64,000 bases of DNA from Clostridium sp. 1001271st1 H5. GTDB lineage: Bacteria > Bacillota > Clostridia > Lachnospirales > Lachnospiraceae. The stretch spans positions 1-64,000 of the forward strand of contig NZ_SPHO01000022.1 of NCBI RefSeq assembly GCF_005845215.1, read 5' to 3'. The position numbers were made by a program, and so were the translations under genes. The notes under the pieces are model-generated. The model had not been told where the DNA came from, did not search any database, and saw nothing but the letters and a program-made list of their open reading frames with translations. This document shows, one piece after another, positions 8,815 to 17,018 of this stretch (positions are counted from its first letter, which is position 1; each line of letters begins with the position of its first letter).

Positions 8815-9981
8815 TTACCACCGCTCATGAATAACCTTCTTGACTGCCAGATTCTCTGGCTTTCCTTTCGTCAGCGCCTCACGTAACCAGTCTATCGCCC
8901 ATGCAAACAGCTCATGATACATACCTGCACAGGAATGAAACTCGCCCTCCATAATCCACATTTCCTTTGGACAATCCAGCATATTAAAGAACCGTTCCGT
9001 AAGCTCGGGCGGGCACATCTCATCAAACTCGCCTGTAGACATAAGGAAAGGCACTTTCAATTTATCCACCACCCGCTCAAGGGTCATTTTTCCTACAAAC
9101 TCATCAAACTGTTCGTCATCATATATATCACACATATACTTAAAGTTATTGCGAAGACCTGGCTGACAGGAATTAAACTGCAGGTCTTTCTCCAGATAGC
9201 ATCCCAGCAGTCCAACAATGGCCTTAATTCTGGAATCATGCGCCGCAACTGTAGGGCCATAGTATGACCCCATGCTGCCGCCAAAAACTCCGATTTGATT
9301 CGGATTAACCTCAGGACGTTTACAAAGCCAATCTAAAAACAGGGAAGCGGCTTCAGGAAAATTTGTAAGCGTCACAGGCAGACCGTGAACGCGGGTTTCA
9401 CCAAAACCAGGACCGTCCATTACCAGCACACACATGTTTCTGCGTACAAAAAAATTATCGTTCAGATTTGGATAATCCTCCTTAATCATATCCATTCCTG
9501 GAGTAAACAAAACCGTTGGCAGATTCACAGCTTCTTTCGGCGCATGGAAAATACCGTAAATATTCTTACCGTTAAAAGGCAGCACAACACGTTCAATTGT
9601 GTAGTCATAACCAGCTATGGCCTTTTCATAGCACCGTACGCATGAGGCATGAAGATTCAATTTCATTGCATCATCTTTGTGGTGATAAAGCTGTGCCTTG
9701 CCATAATAAAGAGCTGCACGATGATAAAATGCACCGGCAGTAACCACACTTCCCCTTGCAGCAGCTTCGTCAGCTAACTTTTCTTGCTGCTCAGCCACAG
9801 CGCACCATGCTTTAGGCATAGCCCGCAAACAGGTCATGCGCCTGTTTGCCCTTTGTATGTCAACATGCTTGAAGCCCTTTTCTTCTAACCCCATGTTTGC
9901 ATTAGGCATGAAAGCTTCTATGCCAAGCTGACCTACAAACTTGTTACTTATCCAACTTTCGTTTTGTCTGTACTTCGACAT
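8815..9981 (-). CDS. Alpha/beta hydrolase of the DUF1100/dihydroxypseudooxynicotine hydrolase type
   Basis: This 388-residue protein has a roughly 130-residue helical N-terminal domain followed by an alpha/beta-hydrolase core. The nucleophile elbow is GGSMGSY (Ser 236), the acid lies in STGEFDE, and the histidine in EGEFHSC. This two-domain layout is that of 2,6-dihydroxypseudooxynicotine hydrolase and related C-C or ester hydrolases. In the known nicotine pathway that enzyme follows a three-subunit molybdenum hydroxylase, as is also encoded in this operon. The shared context is suggestive, but the substrate is unproven. A pure esterase is an alternative. Confidence 0.8.
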   Translation of the reverse strand: MSKYRQNESWISNKFVGQLGIEAFMPNANMGLEEKGFKHVDIQRANRRMTCLRAMPKAWCAVAEQQEKLADEAAARGSVVTAGAFYHRAALYYGKAQLYHHKDDAMKLNLHASCVRCYEKAIAGYDYTIERVVLPFNGKNIYGIFHAPKEAVNLPTVLFTPGMDMIKEDYPNLNDNFFVRRNMCVLVMDGPGFGETRVHGLPVTLTNFPEAASLFLDWLCKRPEVNPNQIGVFGGSMGSYYGPTVAAHDSRIKAIVGLLGCYLEKDLQFNSCQPGLRNNFKYMCDIYDDEQFDEFVGKMTLERVVDKLKVPFLMSTGEFDEMCPPELTERFFNMLDCPKEMWIMEGEFHSCAGMYHELFAWAIDWLREALTKGKPENLAVKKVIHERW

Positions 9982-10073
9982 TCTTTACCCCTCCTTTATA
10001 TTTTTACTCCGGTATGAGCCACCCCGCCCAAAACCGTATAAAGCATCTGCCCCCATATGAGTATTTTATTATA

Positions 10074-11795
10074 CTATATATAATCCTTCAGCAAATCTAC
10101 CGCTTCACTCACGTAGCTCATCACACGATTGTATCCTCTCATCAGTTGGGTACGAAGAACAAAATACCTGTATGAGGCCTTATCGCAATCCGCAAGACGG
10201 ACACCATCGCTAAGGGATGGAATTGGATACATTGCTCCTGAAAGGTCAAAATCAAAATGGTTTTCACCATGGAAGGTTATGCGCACGATTTTATGCGAAA
10301 GTTTTAGCAGCATAGTATTAATATTTTCTGCATCTTCAATAGAAACTTCATTATTTTCTATTCGATTATACAGATTATCCAACCTGCTTGCCAACTGGTT
10401 AATCCGCTCTTCAAGAAGCATTAAATCGAATCTATCCCCCAAGGAACTGCTAAGGGACCTAACCGTTTCTTTCATTTCCTTTACCGCTTCCCTAAAATCA
10501 TAGGGCAGTATAGGAAAACAAAGGAGCCGCCACACTACTCCAACATAAACTTTTGTATCCCTTACAAGAATGTCCTTATCAATGATATCCATGGTATCGT
10601 GCCGGGTATGCCACCACCAGCCAAGTCCGCCGGCATGCTTAGGTGTGCCGGTACGGAATGAAAGTATATCCCGTGTCTTTTCAATATCCTGCTCAGAAAA
10701 TGTCCCAAATATGGAGGTAAGCCCCACACCGTAAAATGATTGGTCAGCGAAATGTCCTATCCGTTTTCCAATAAATGTTACTCCGGTCTGTTTTTCGATT
10801 ACAGATGCTGCAAGTTTTTTCGTCTGTGGCATTACAGGCGCCTCATCAATAATTACTGCATCCTTACCTCCGGTCGAGTCTACATACACATAGCCCACAC
10901 AGTGCTTTTCTAATTCCTCGAAATGATTATCTGCATACCATGCGGAACTGAAAAACTTTCCCTGTGAATGTCCAGCCCAAAATGCAAGTCTGAGGCCCCG
11001 TTTCCATGACCTCTGTTCTGAGGCAAGTAATCTTGCACATTCAATCATTGTAGCATTAGCTGCCCCATTATCCATCGCACCATAATCCCAAGAATCTATA
11101 TGACTTCCGAATAGCAGAAAATCATCCGTATCTTCTGCTTTCATTTCTGCCTCAAGAAGAGGAACTTTTCTCCAGCCTGTATCTACCACAGTCTGTATCC
11201 ATATCTTTACAGTCCCCTTTTTCATTTGCTCCCGTATGGCTGCGCCATCCTGGCGTACGACAGACACTACTGGTATTTGCGGTAACAGCTTCTCTGTTTT
11301 CTCTGTGGGGCCCCCCCAAAGAGATGATACCGGTGAATTATGCAAATGATTGTCCTGTACATAAATCACTGCAGCAGCCCCCATTTGCTGCATATCCCTT
11401 ACCTGGTCAGCATTAGGCAGGCCATCTATCATCACAATCAATCCACGTATATTAGGACAATCCGCCTCAACTGCAAAACCTTCCATACCGTTTTCCGCCG
11501 TTGACTTTGTAAAGCAATGCGTCAGTGATTTAAAACTCATCTGTTTAGGTGACAGCATTTCAACATGTGACTCAACAGGAACGCTGATAAATGCATCATG
11601 ATATGTAAGTTTAGTATTGTAACCAATTTCCTGCATCACCTTTTCACAATACAATAGACTGTCTACTTCCTCCTGTGTTCCGGAAATACGAACCCATTTC
11701 GCAATGTCAGAAGTATACCCCATCAACTTTTCACCATCTACGCTATCCACAAGGCTGTCTTCTATGATTTCCAGCTGCTTTAAATATTCTTTCAT
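10074..11795 (-). CDS. M28-family aminopeptidase-like hydrolase with PA domain
   Basis: This 573-residue protein has an inserted protease-associated-like domain (about residues 100-200). The M28 metallopeptidase core shows the zinc motifs GSHIDSWDYGAMDNGAANA (near 225-245) and a C-terminal WWWHTRHDTMD. An exact glutamate pair for the second metal is not obvious, because AGHSQGKFFSS replaces the usual GEE motif. The protein may therefore be a divergent hydrolase, for example acting on a conjugated amide. There is no signal peptide, so it probably acts in the cytoplasm. It lies 15 bp downstream of the M20 gene. Confidence 0.8.
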   Translation of the reverse strand: MKEYLKQLEIIEDSLVDSVDGEKLMGYTSDIAKWVRISGTQEEVDSLLYCEKVMQEIGYNTKLTYHDAFISVPVESHVEMLSPKQMSFKSLTHCFTKSTAENGMEGFAVEADCPNIRGLIVMIDGLPNADQVRDMQQMGAAAVIYVQDNHLHNSPVSSLWGGPTEKTEKLLPQIPVVSVVRQDGAAIREQMKKGTVKIWIQTVVDTGWRKVPLLEAEMKAEDTDDFLLFGSHIDSWDYGAMDNGAANATMIECARLLASEQRSWKRGLRLAFWAGHSQGKFFSSAWYADNHFEELEKHCVGYVYVDSTGGKDAVIIDEAPVMPQTKKLAASVIEKQTGVTFIGKRIGHFADQSFYGVGLTSIFGTFSEQDIEKTRDILSFRTGTPKHAGGLGWWWHTRHDTMDIIDKDILVRDTKVYVGVVWRLLCFPILPYDFREAVKEMKETVRSLSSSLGDRFDLMLLEERINQLASRLDNLYNRIENNEVSIEDAENINTMLLKLSHKIVRITFHGENHFDFDLSGAMYPIPSLSDGVRLADCDKASYRYFVLRTQLMRGYNRVMSYVSEAVDLLKDYI

Positions 11796-11810
11796 GACTA
11801 ACCCCCTGAT

Positions 11811-12956
11811 TTAAAATGTTTGCTTTGATATATGAACAACTGTAGAACTGATAGCAGTAACAGCATTAAAAATGGCACTTGTGTCAAATGTCATGTCAGA
11901 CATATGCAGCCCCGGAGTCAACCCGGCTCCTATTCCTAATACTGTAGTCCTTAGCCCTGGAATTGCAACAGGATAATTATGGAAATCCTCACCTCCGGGT
12001 GTTACAATTGTAGGGCCTAATGCATCTTCCCCCAATGATTTTTTAATAGCATCTTCCGCGATTGTAATCAATTCATCACATCTGCTTGCCGCCGGCACAC
12101 CGCCAAGCCATTCTGCTTCTGCTTCTGCGCCTGCAGACTCTGCACTCTTTACAGCAGCTCTCATTATATTTTCTTTTTGCATCTCCATCAGCTCGTTTGT
12201 CTGCGCCCTGATATCAAACATTATTTCAACAAAATTAGGGATTACATTAAACGGATTGGCTCCACTGCTAATCTTTGTTGGTTTTATCGAATGCGGTATA
12301 GTGGGATTAAACTGCAGTGCATTAACTGCCCCTATAATATTTGCAGCAGCCAGAATTGCGTTCACACCTTGCTGCGGCCTTGCTCCGTGGGCTTCATGAC
12401 CGTAAACTTTTACCCTGATATGTCCAGATGCCCCGTGCAGAACTGCTGGTGAAACCTTACCCATCGGCAGCTCCTCCTGAGGTCTTAGGTGTGTACTTAC
12501 AAGATACTCCGTACCATCTAATACTCCTGATTCAATGACTGCTTCTGCTCCCTGCAAAGTTTCCTCAGCTGGCTGAAACAAAACCTTCAGGCTTCCTGTC
12601 TTTAGCTGTTGTGTTTCCATAAGGGCCTTTGCCGCCCAAAGAACAGCTGTGCAGTTAGCATCATGACCGCAGGAATGAATATAAACCGCTTTTCCATCAA
12701 TCTCATGTTCAAGCGCATCCATATCTGCCCTTATTCCAATAGCTGCTCCGCTTTTTCCGGTATCCCATATACCTAACACAGCTGTTTTTGCAAAATCTCC
12801 TTTTACAGTAAATCCGGCTTTCGCTAACTGTGTCTTTAAATAATCTGCTGTATGTAGCTCTCTGAATGCTGGTTCAGGCATAGAATGAAGTGTATTAAAC
12901 GTGTCCAATATCCCGGAATGATGTGTCTTCACATATTCATAAACGTCACCTATCAT
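11811..12956 (-). CDS. M20-family amidohydrolase (hippurate/IAA-amino-acid hydrolase type)
   Basis: This 381-residue metal-dependent amidohydrolase shows the metal ligands HSCGHDANCTA and PAEETLQGAEAVIESG, and a C-terminal GGEDFHNYP. A dimerisation domain is inserted between them. Relatives cleave N-acyl amino acids such as hippurate or indole-acetyl conjugates. The start is set at the ATG at 12956 because GGAGGTG precedes it by 7-8 bases. In this operon it may release an amino acid from a conjugated substrate, acting together with the M28-like enzyme. Confidence 0.88.
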   Translation of the reverse strand: MIGDVYEYVKTHHSGILDTFNTLHSMPEPAFRELHTADYLKTQLAKAGFTVKGDFAKTAVLGIWDTGKSGAAIGIRADMDALEHEIDGKAVYIHSCGHDANCTAVLWAAKALMETQQLKTGSLKVLFQPAEETLQGAEAVIESGVLDGTEYLVSTHLRPQEELPMGKVSPAVLHGASGHIRVKVYGHEAHGARPQQGVNAILAAANIIGAVNALQFNPTIPHSIKPTKISSGANPFNVIPNFVEIMFDIRAQTNELMEMQKENIMRAAVKSAESAGAEAEAEWLGGVPAASRCDELITIAEDAIKKSLGEDALGPTIVTPGGEDFHNYPVAIPGLRTTVLGIGAGLTPGLHMSDMTFDTSAIFNAVTAISSTVVHISKQTF

Positions 12957-13024
12957 GTTAATCACCTCCAAATGTTTCCGCTCATACTTTTTATGTTACG
13001 TTTTATCATGTTTCTGGTAAAAAT

Positions 13025-13996
13025 TTATATATTCTTTTTTATCAGCCGTTTAATATTCCCCCCCAAAATGTCCGCAATTTCCTCCTTAGTTATACTCATG
13101 GAAGAAACAGTATTTACAGGTTCATCATCTCCCATATCAAAAGGATAGTCAGTTCCCATGAGAAGATGGGAGGAGGTTACTTTCGATTCCACAAACTGCA
13201 GCGTCTCAGCATCATGTAAAATAGTGTCATAGTAAAAGCTCTTGCAGCATTCACCATAGCTTCTGTGTATCTCTCTGAACTCCTTCCTAACCTTTCTTGC
13301 ATGCTCAAATCTGGCAATCGCATATGGCGTATATCCCCCTGAATGAGAGAAGCATATTTTTACGCCAGGATATTTATTTGTTATATCCCCTGTCATAAGA
13401 GCAAATGCAGCAATAGTGGTATCCAAAGGATTTCCCATCAAATTCCTCAAGTGATATCTCTCTAACCTGGTTGATTTAATTGTGTAGTGGGGATGCAGCA
13501 ATACAAAAACCTCATTTTGGTCTGCCATCTGCCAGAAAGGTGCCAGATACTCATCATCCAACTCCATGCCGGCAATGTTAGTTGCTATTTCAACGCCAGA
13601 ACACAAGGAATCATTAATTGCACTATCCAGTTCACGTATGGCGCCATCCATATCCTTCATGGGAAGCGTGGCCAGATATCTAAACCTGTCCTTATATAAG
13701 GCCACATCTTTTGACAACGCTTTATTTGATTCATGTGCCCAATCCGTGCATCGCTTGTCTTCATAGTTCAATACGAACGGAGGAAGTGAGATAAATCTCA
13801 TATCTATACCAGCTTTATCCATATCAATAAGCTGTTCATCAAGATTAATCAATCCTCTGTTCAATGGTCCTAGTTCTCTTTTTTTAATAAATATTTTTTT
13901 TTCATTTTTGTCTTCTTCCACTTTGAAAAAATCACTAAACCTATCAATTTCGGCTAAGCAAGCAGGGATATAATGAGCATGTACATCAACAATCAT
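13025..13996 (-). CDS. Amidohydrolase-2 family protein (ACMSD-like)
   Basis: This 323-residue TIM-barrel metal hydrolase or decarboxylase starts with the HxH metal motif VDVHAHYIP. It continues with LLHPHYT (metal His), FSHSGGYTPY (metal or active-site His) and MGTDYPFD, which carries the conserved Asp near the C-terminus. The family includes ACMS decarboxylase, gamma-resorcylate decarboxylase and related enzymes that act on ring-cleavage or aromatic acids. It is the first gene of the operon and lies directly downstream of the predicted promoter. Confidence 0.87.
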   Translation of the reverse strand: MIVDVHAHYIPACLAEIDRFSDFFKVEEDKNEKKIFIKKRELGPLNRGLINLDEQLIDMDKAGIDMRFISLPPFVLNYEDKRCTDWAHESNKALSKDVALYKDRFRYLATLPMKDMDGAIRELDSAINDSLCSGVEIATNIAGMELDDEYLAPFWQMADQNEVFVLLHPHYTIKSTRLERYHLRNLMGNPLDTTIAAFALMTGDITNKYPGVKICFSHSGGYTPYAIARFEHARKVRKEFREIHRSYGECCKSFYYDTILHDAETLQFVESKVTSSHLLMGTDYPFDMGDDEPVNTVSSMSITKEEIADILGGNIKRLIKKNI

Positions 13997-14026
13997 TTGC
14001 GGTATCTCCTCCCGTCTTTTATAAAA

Positions 14027-14055
14027 AGTATACTACTCAAAAAGTACAAAGTCAA
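14027..14055 (-). promoter_or_regulatory. Promoter of the catabolic operon
   Basis: On the minus strand, TTGACT (14050-14055) and TATACT (14027-14032) are separated by exactly 17 bases, about 30 bp upstream of the first gene's start. This is near the sigma-A consensus. Confidence 0.75.
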
Positions 14056-14080
14056 TATCAATTGTATTTATATTGTACTT
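14042..14080. promoter_or_regulatory. Inverted repeat overlapping the operon promoter, possible GntR operator
   Basis: AAGTACAA (14042-14049) and TTGTACTT (14073-14080) form perfect 8-bp arms separated by 23 bases. One arm lies in the spacer between -10 and -35. The GntR/FCD regulator encoded immediately upstream is the natural candidate to bind here. Confidence 0.4.
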
Positions 14081-14150
14081 ATTATGTTTTTAATATTTTT
14101 TTTTGGCTATATTTAACAATTCTTATTTTCTGTCACTAATATACCAAAAT

Positions 14151-14188
14151 AAAGAGGTACTGCGCTTTAATCTGCACAGTACCTCTTA
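14151..14188 (-). terminator. Terminator of the GntR regulator gene
   Basis: AGAGGTACTG pairs with CAGTACCTCT around a loop of about 14 bases, followed on the minus strand by TTATTTT. It isolates the regulator gene from the operon promoter. Confidence 0.75.
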
Positions 14189-14203
14189 TATGGAAATCAA
14201 CGT

Positions 14204-14854
14204 TTATTTTATTATCATCTTCATATATTCTTCCATAAAACCATAATATCTGTTATTATGATGCTTTTCCAATGCCTTGGCTGCCCGCGTATAATTTCTG
14301 TCTTTGATATATTTTAGTATTTTAAGATGATCCTGCTTCATAAGATTCAGCCTTTTTTCAGTAAATGCAACCAAATGACGCGGGTGGGATAGCTCAGCAT
14401 TCAGAGAATTCAAAATATCAAGTATTCGAGAATTTGCACAGTAACGAATTATAAACTTATTAAAATATTCATCTTTAGACTTGATATCCTGAGCAGAATC
14501 CGCTATTGAAATAGACTCCGTCACTTTAATACATTCATCAATTTCTTCATCACTGGCCTTCATGATACATGATTCCAGCGCCTTAACTTCGAGTATAATC
14601 CTAAGTTCATTCATTTCCAGAACATCCTTAACCGTTAACTGCTCCACAAATGTACCCAGATTTTGCAAACTATAAACCAGCTTTTCATCCTCCAGACGCC
14701 GCAAAGCAGCGCGTACCGGCGTTCGGCTCATTCCGAGACAATCTGCTATATCACTTTCGATTATACGCTTGCCTGCCTGCAGTTTATGCTGAATTATCAA
14801 GTCATGCAGGTAATTGTATGCCTTATCCTCGAGGCTTTTATCCTTCCTTCCCAT
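14204..14854 (-). CDS. GntR-family regulator with FCD domain
   Basis: This protein of about 216 residues has an N-terminal winged helix (AGKRIIESDIADCLGMSRTPVRAALRRLEDEKLV) and a C-terminal all-helical FCD ligand-binding domain with conserved His/Asp positions. I chose the ATG at 14854 because GGAGAGG precedes it by about eight bases; an ATG at 14875 is also open. FCD regulators usually repress adjacent catabolic and TRAP operons and respond to a pathway acid. It is oriented the same way as the operon but separated by its own terminator and the operon promoter. Confidence 0.88.
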   Translation of the reverse strand: MGRKDKSLEDKAYNYLHDLIIQHKLQAGKRIIESDIADCLGMSRTPVRAALRRLEDEKLVYSLQNLGTFVEQLTVKDVLEMNELRIILEVKALESCIMKASDEEIDECIKVTESISIADSAQDIKSKDEYFNKFIIRYCANSRILDILNSLNAELSHPRHLVAFTEKRLNLMKQDHLKILKYIKDRNYTRAAKALEKHHNNRYYGFMEEYMKMIIK

Positions 14855-15225
14855 ATTTTTCAACCTCTCCATCATTATTTTCAGTTATGAACATTAATCC
14901 GATTCATCCGTTATCGTCGCAATTCTGCAATACATAACAGACTCTTTTGATTCACATTTTTTCATCATAACATATTCTTAAAATCAATTCTACCTTTATA
15001 TATCTGCGCAGGGATGTTTCATACATCATTAAAACAATCTTCGCAATGTTCAATCATTGTCTAATAAAACAGCCTGCACTCATATCTATAATTTAGTCCA
15101 TTTTCTTCTTTATGACAAGTACTCTTTCATTATATTTTCCCCCTCGCCCTCTTCTATCAGAACCAAGCAAGCAATAACCGCCAAAACTGGACACAATAAT
15201 GGCATAAACCCATGTTGTTTTAAAA
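14855..15225. other. Intergenic region, nothing recognised
   Basis: This AT-rich sequence upstream of the GntR gene contains no credible gene. It must hold the GntR promoter, which I could not place with confidence. Confidence 0.4.
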
Positions 15226-15400
15226 AAGTTACTGATTTATTCTTTAACTGAACGGCTTAGAACCATAGAACTCTATTTCGAGCTTGGTAACAATGCTGCA
15301 CTGACAGTTCGTAGGTTGGGATAACCAGATGTTACATCGTTAGCGCACTGGGTTGATGAATATCAGAAAAACCAATCGCTCCATACGCAAAATATCGCTG
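15226..15400 (+). pseudogene. Remnant of an IS3-type transposase N-terminus
   Basis: Reading 15226 onward gives LTERLRTIELYFELGNNAAL..., then a stop codon, then PDVTSLAHWVDEYQ. This matches the helix-turn-helix start typical of IS3-family OrfA proteins (ELGYP...LxxWxxEY). It has an in-frame stop and no downstream continuation, and no terminal inverted repeats were found. It is a decayed insertion-sequence fragment. Confidence 0.5.
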
Positions 15401-15450
15401 AAATGGGGCCGTCTGTTGCCAGTTCCACCCCCATGTTCTGTCGTCCTATC

Positions 15451-15570
15451 TTATCCACAACCCCATAACTACCATATATAGATAATCCCCTTCCACACAT
15501 AAAACATCTTGTATCTACAGTGGATATTGTGGATATCCATGTGGATAACACGTGGATTAAATGTGGATTC
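15451..15570. promoter_or_regulatory. Cluster of DnaA-box-like 9-mers
   Basis: TTATCCACA occurs at 15451-15459 and its exact reverse complement TGTGGATAA at 15540-15548. TGTGGATAT is at 15528-15536 and AGTGGATAT at 15519-15527. CGTGGATTA and TGTGGATTC follow within the next 25 bp. The boxes are spaced close to one helical turn apart in a gene-free region. This could titrate DnaA or be a vestigial origin; no dnaA or dnaN gene is nearby. Confidence 0.5.
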
Positions 15571-15723
15571 CGTCCGGTTCCCTCTTCATAATCCATGCAT
15601 TCACACTTCACTTGGCCCCAGTTCATTTACCACCGCAAACCATTGCCCCATGATTTATAATGTAGTATGATTAGGATATAGTATCAGTAGATTGGCTTAT
15701 CAAACACCACCGGAGGTATCAAA

Positions 15724-15873
15724 ATGAAATTTTTCATAAAAGCGCTCATCATCCTGGGGGTTATCATCATCTTATTCGCATTAGGCGACAGCATATTCAA
15801 TGGCCTTTTCAGCAATGACGGCTACCATCCCGTAACCCAGCAAATGAAAGAGATTATGACAGAAACCAATTAG
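15724..15873 (+). CDS. Small membrane peptide
   Basis: This 49-codon gene has a GGAGG ribosome binding site seven bases upstream. Residues 4-25 form one hydrophobic helix (FFIKALIILGVIIILFALGD). A short hydrophilic tail ending in MKEIMTETN follows. The role is unknown; no homologue is recognised. A stem-loop at 16009-16035 may end its transcript. Confidence 0.55.
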   Translation: MKFFIKALIILGVIIILFALGDSIFNGLFSNDGYHPVTQQMKEIMTETN

Positions 15874-16008
15874 GTTTTTTGATTTTCTATTTTTATATTC
15901 ACAAATTTCTTACAAACCGTTCATATTTTCGCTATAGCCTGCTCATATTTGGCCCATATACTATATATTGTAAGTTGATATTGCTAATCAGACTTTTTTT
16001 CATAATAC

Positions 16009-16042
16009 AGCCGGCAGGAGAAATCCTGACCGGCTCCTCCCT
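16009..16042 (+). terminator. Stem-loop terminator
   Basis: AGCCGG (16009-16014) pairs with CCGGCT (16030-16035), extended by CAGGA/TCCTG inside, and is followed by a pyrimidine-rich tract. It probably ends the transcript of the small peptide gene. Confidence 0.55.
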
Positions 16043-16124
16043 TTTTACAGGCCTTTATGGCCGTATGCCGCATATCTTGTCCTGTTTATGATAATTATAA
16101 GCGATTTCTTCAATACACTGCATT

Positions 16125-16415
16125 CTACTCATCCCTGCCCATCTGCTTTATGATTTGATTGACATACGTACTGAGCCCTGCCAGCAGGATTCCCTGGGTG
16201 ATTGCAGTAAATATTGCCATAAAAATTTCCTGCCCTGACTGGCATGTGCTTGTGGCAAGGACATAAATCCCGCAAATGGCAATCCCCAGCCCTCCGTTGA
16301 TTAAAGGGATAAATCTGTCCTTTACCGTCTCACTCTGTTTAATCCACATGCCGGCAAAATACAGCACAAGGGCCACCACAATCAATTCCGGTTTGATATA
16401 ATCTGTTATCTGCAT
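16125..16415 (-). CDS. Phage holin (A118 Hol118-like family)
   Basis: This 96-residue protein has three hydrophobic segments separated by short loops and ends in a positively charged tail (YVNQIIKQMGRDE). Its pattern, PEL..V.VLY..G..IK...VKDRFIPLINGGLGI, followed by ITQGILLAG, is that of the phage_holin_5 (A118-like) group. A strong AGGAGG precedes the ATG. No endolysin or other phage gene is adjacent, so it is an orphan left over from an older prophage. Confidence 0.75.
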   Translation of the reverse strand: MQITDYIKPELIVVALVLYFAGMWIKQSETVKDRFIPLINGGLGIAICGIYVLATSTCQSGQEIFMAIFTAITQGILLAGLSTYVNQIIKQMGRDE

Positions 16416-16504
16416 ATATGTTCCCCTCCTTTTACTTGTCTTACCATTAGTATATTAATCAGAACAGAATTTGACAGGACTTTCACCGCAAAAAAAGAGA
16501 AGCC

Positions 16505-16666
16505 CTACGGCTCCCCTTCCATTTTCCCATAAACATCACTATCTGCCTTTTGTCTCAGTGTATTAGGCCCCAAAAACGCTCCGTCGTGCCAACGTGGATT
16601 GAATGTCTCGACATTCTTTGCCTGCTCTTCCAGTTCTTTTGTGGATTTCTGTTCTCCCTGCTTCAT
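16505..16666 (-). CDS. Short hypothetical protein
   Basis: This protein has 53 residues from the ATG at 16666, which has GAGGTG six bases upstream. The frame remains open to 16807, inside the attachment repeat. The sequence is hydrophilic (MKQGEQKSTKELEEQ...) and I do not recognise it. It lies just outside the left boundary of the integrative element. Confidence 0.4.
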   Translation of the reverse strand: MKQGEQKSTKELEEQAKNVETFNPRWHDGAFLGPNTLRQKADSDVYGKMEGEP

Positions 16667-16789
16667 AATCATCACCTCTGGGATAGTATGTACCATGGCA
16701 GTCTGAAACATGTATTCATATATGGAATTGGGTCCAACACGGGATTGCGTACATGACATTCCGCTCTCGCAGTAGCTGCATGAGAACAA

Positions 16790-16872
16790 ATAGCACTCAC
16801 CCCGCAAAAAATCAGCCCCGGCACGCCATTGCGCCGGAGCTGATTTAAAAAGGGGAGGATAAGTATTAATTA
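16790..16872. repeat. Left attachment-site repeat (att), 83 bp
   Basis: This is identical to 61823-61905 except that G at 16825 is A at 61858. It contains a terminator-like hairpin. It lies 146 bp from the integrase stop codon, the usual position for a phage-type att site. Confidence 0.82.
16806..16845 (-). terminator. Terminator inside the left att repeat
   Basis: AATCAGCCCCGGC (16810-16822) pairs with GCCGGAGCTGATT (16833-16845). On the minus strand the stem is followed by six T residues. It would end integrase transcription; the right att copy (61839-61878) is the natural terminator of the chromosomal AEC permease gene. Confidence 0.75.
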
Positions 16873-17018
16873 AGAAAAGCCTTATTTATAGCGGTTTATC
16901 ATGCGCCATGGGGTACTGGGAATCAGTATTTTCGTGGCACTTCTTGTTGTCTTTGGTTATGTGGATTTACCGTTATGTGGGTACAGAGTGGGTATAAAAA
17001 GTGGCAGTTTCCCGGCTC

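Noticed and set aside
15363..15626. 87-codon minus-strand frame
   Set aside because: It runs through the DnaA-box repeats and the transposase remnant; no ribosome site and no protein-like pattern.
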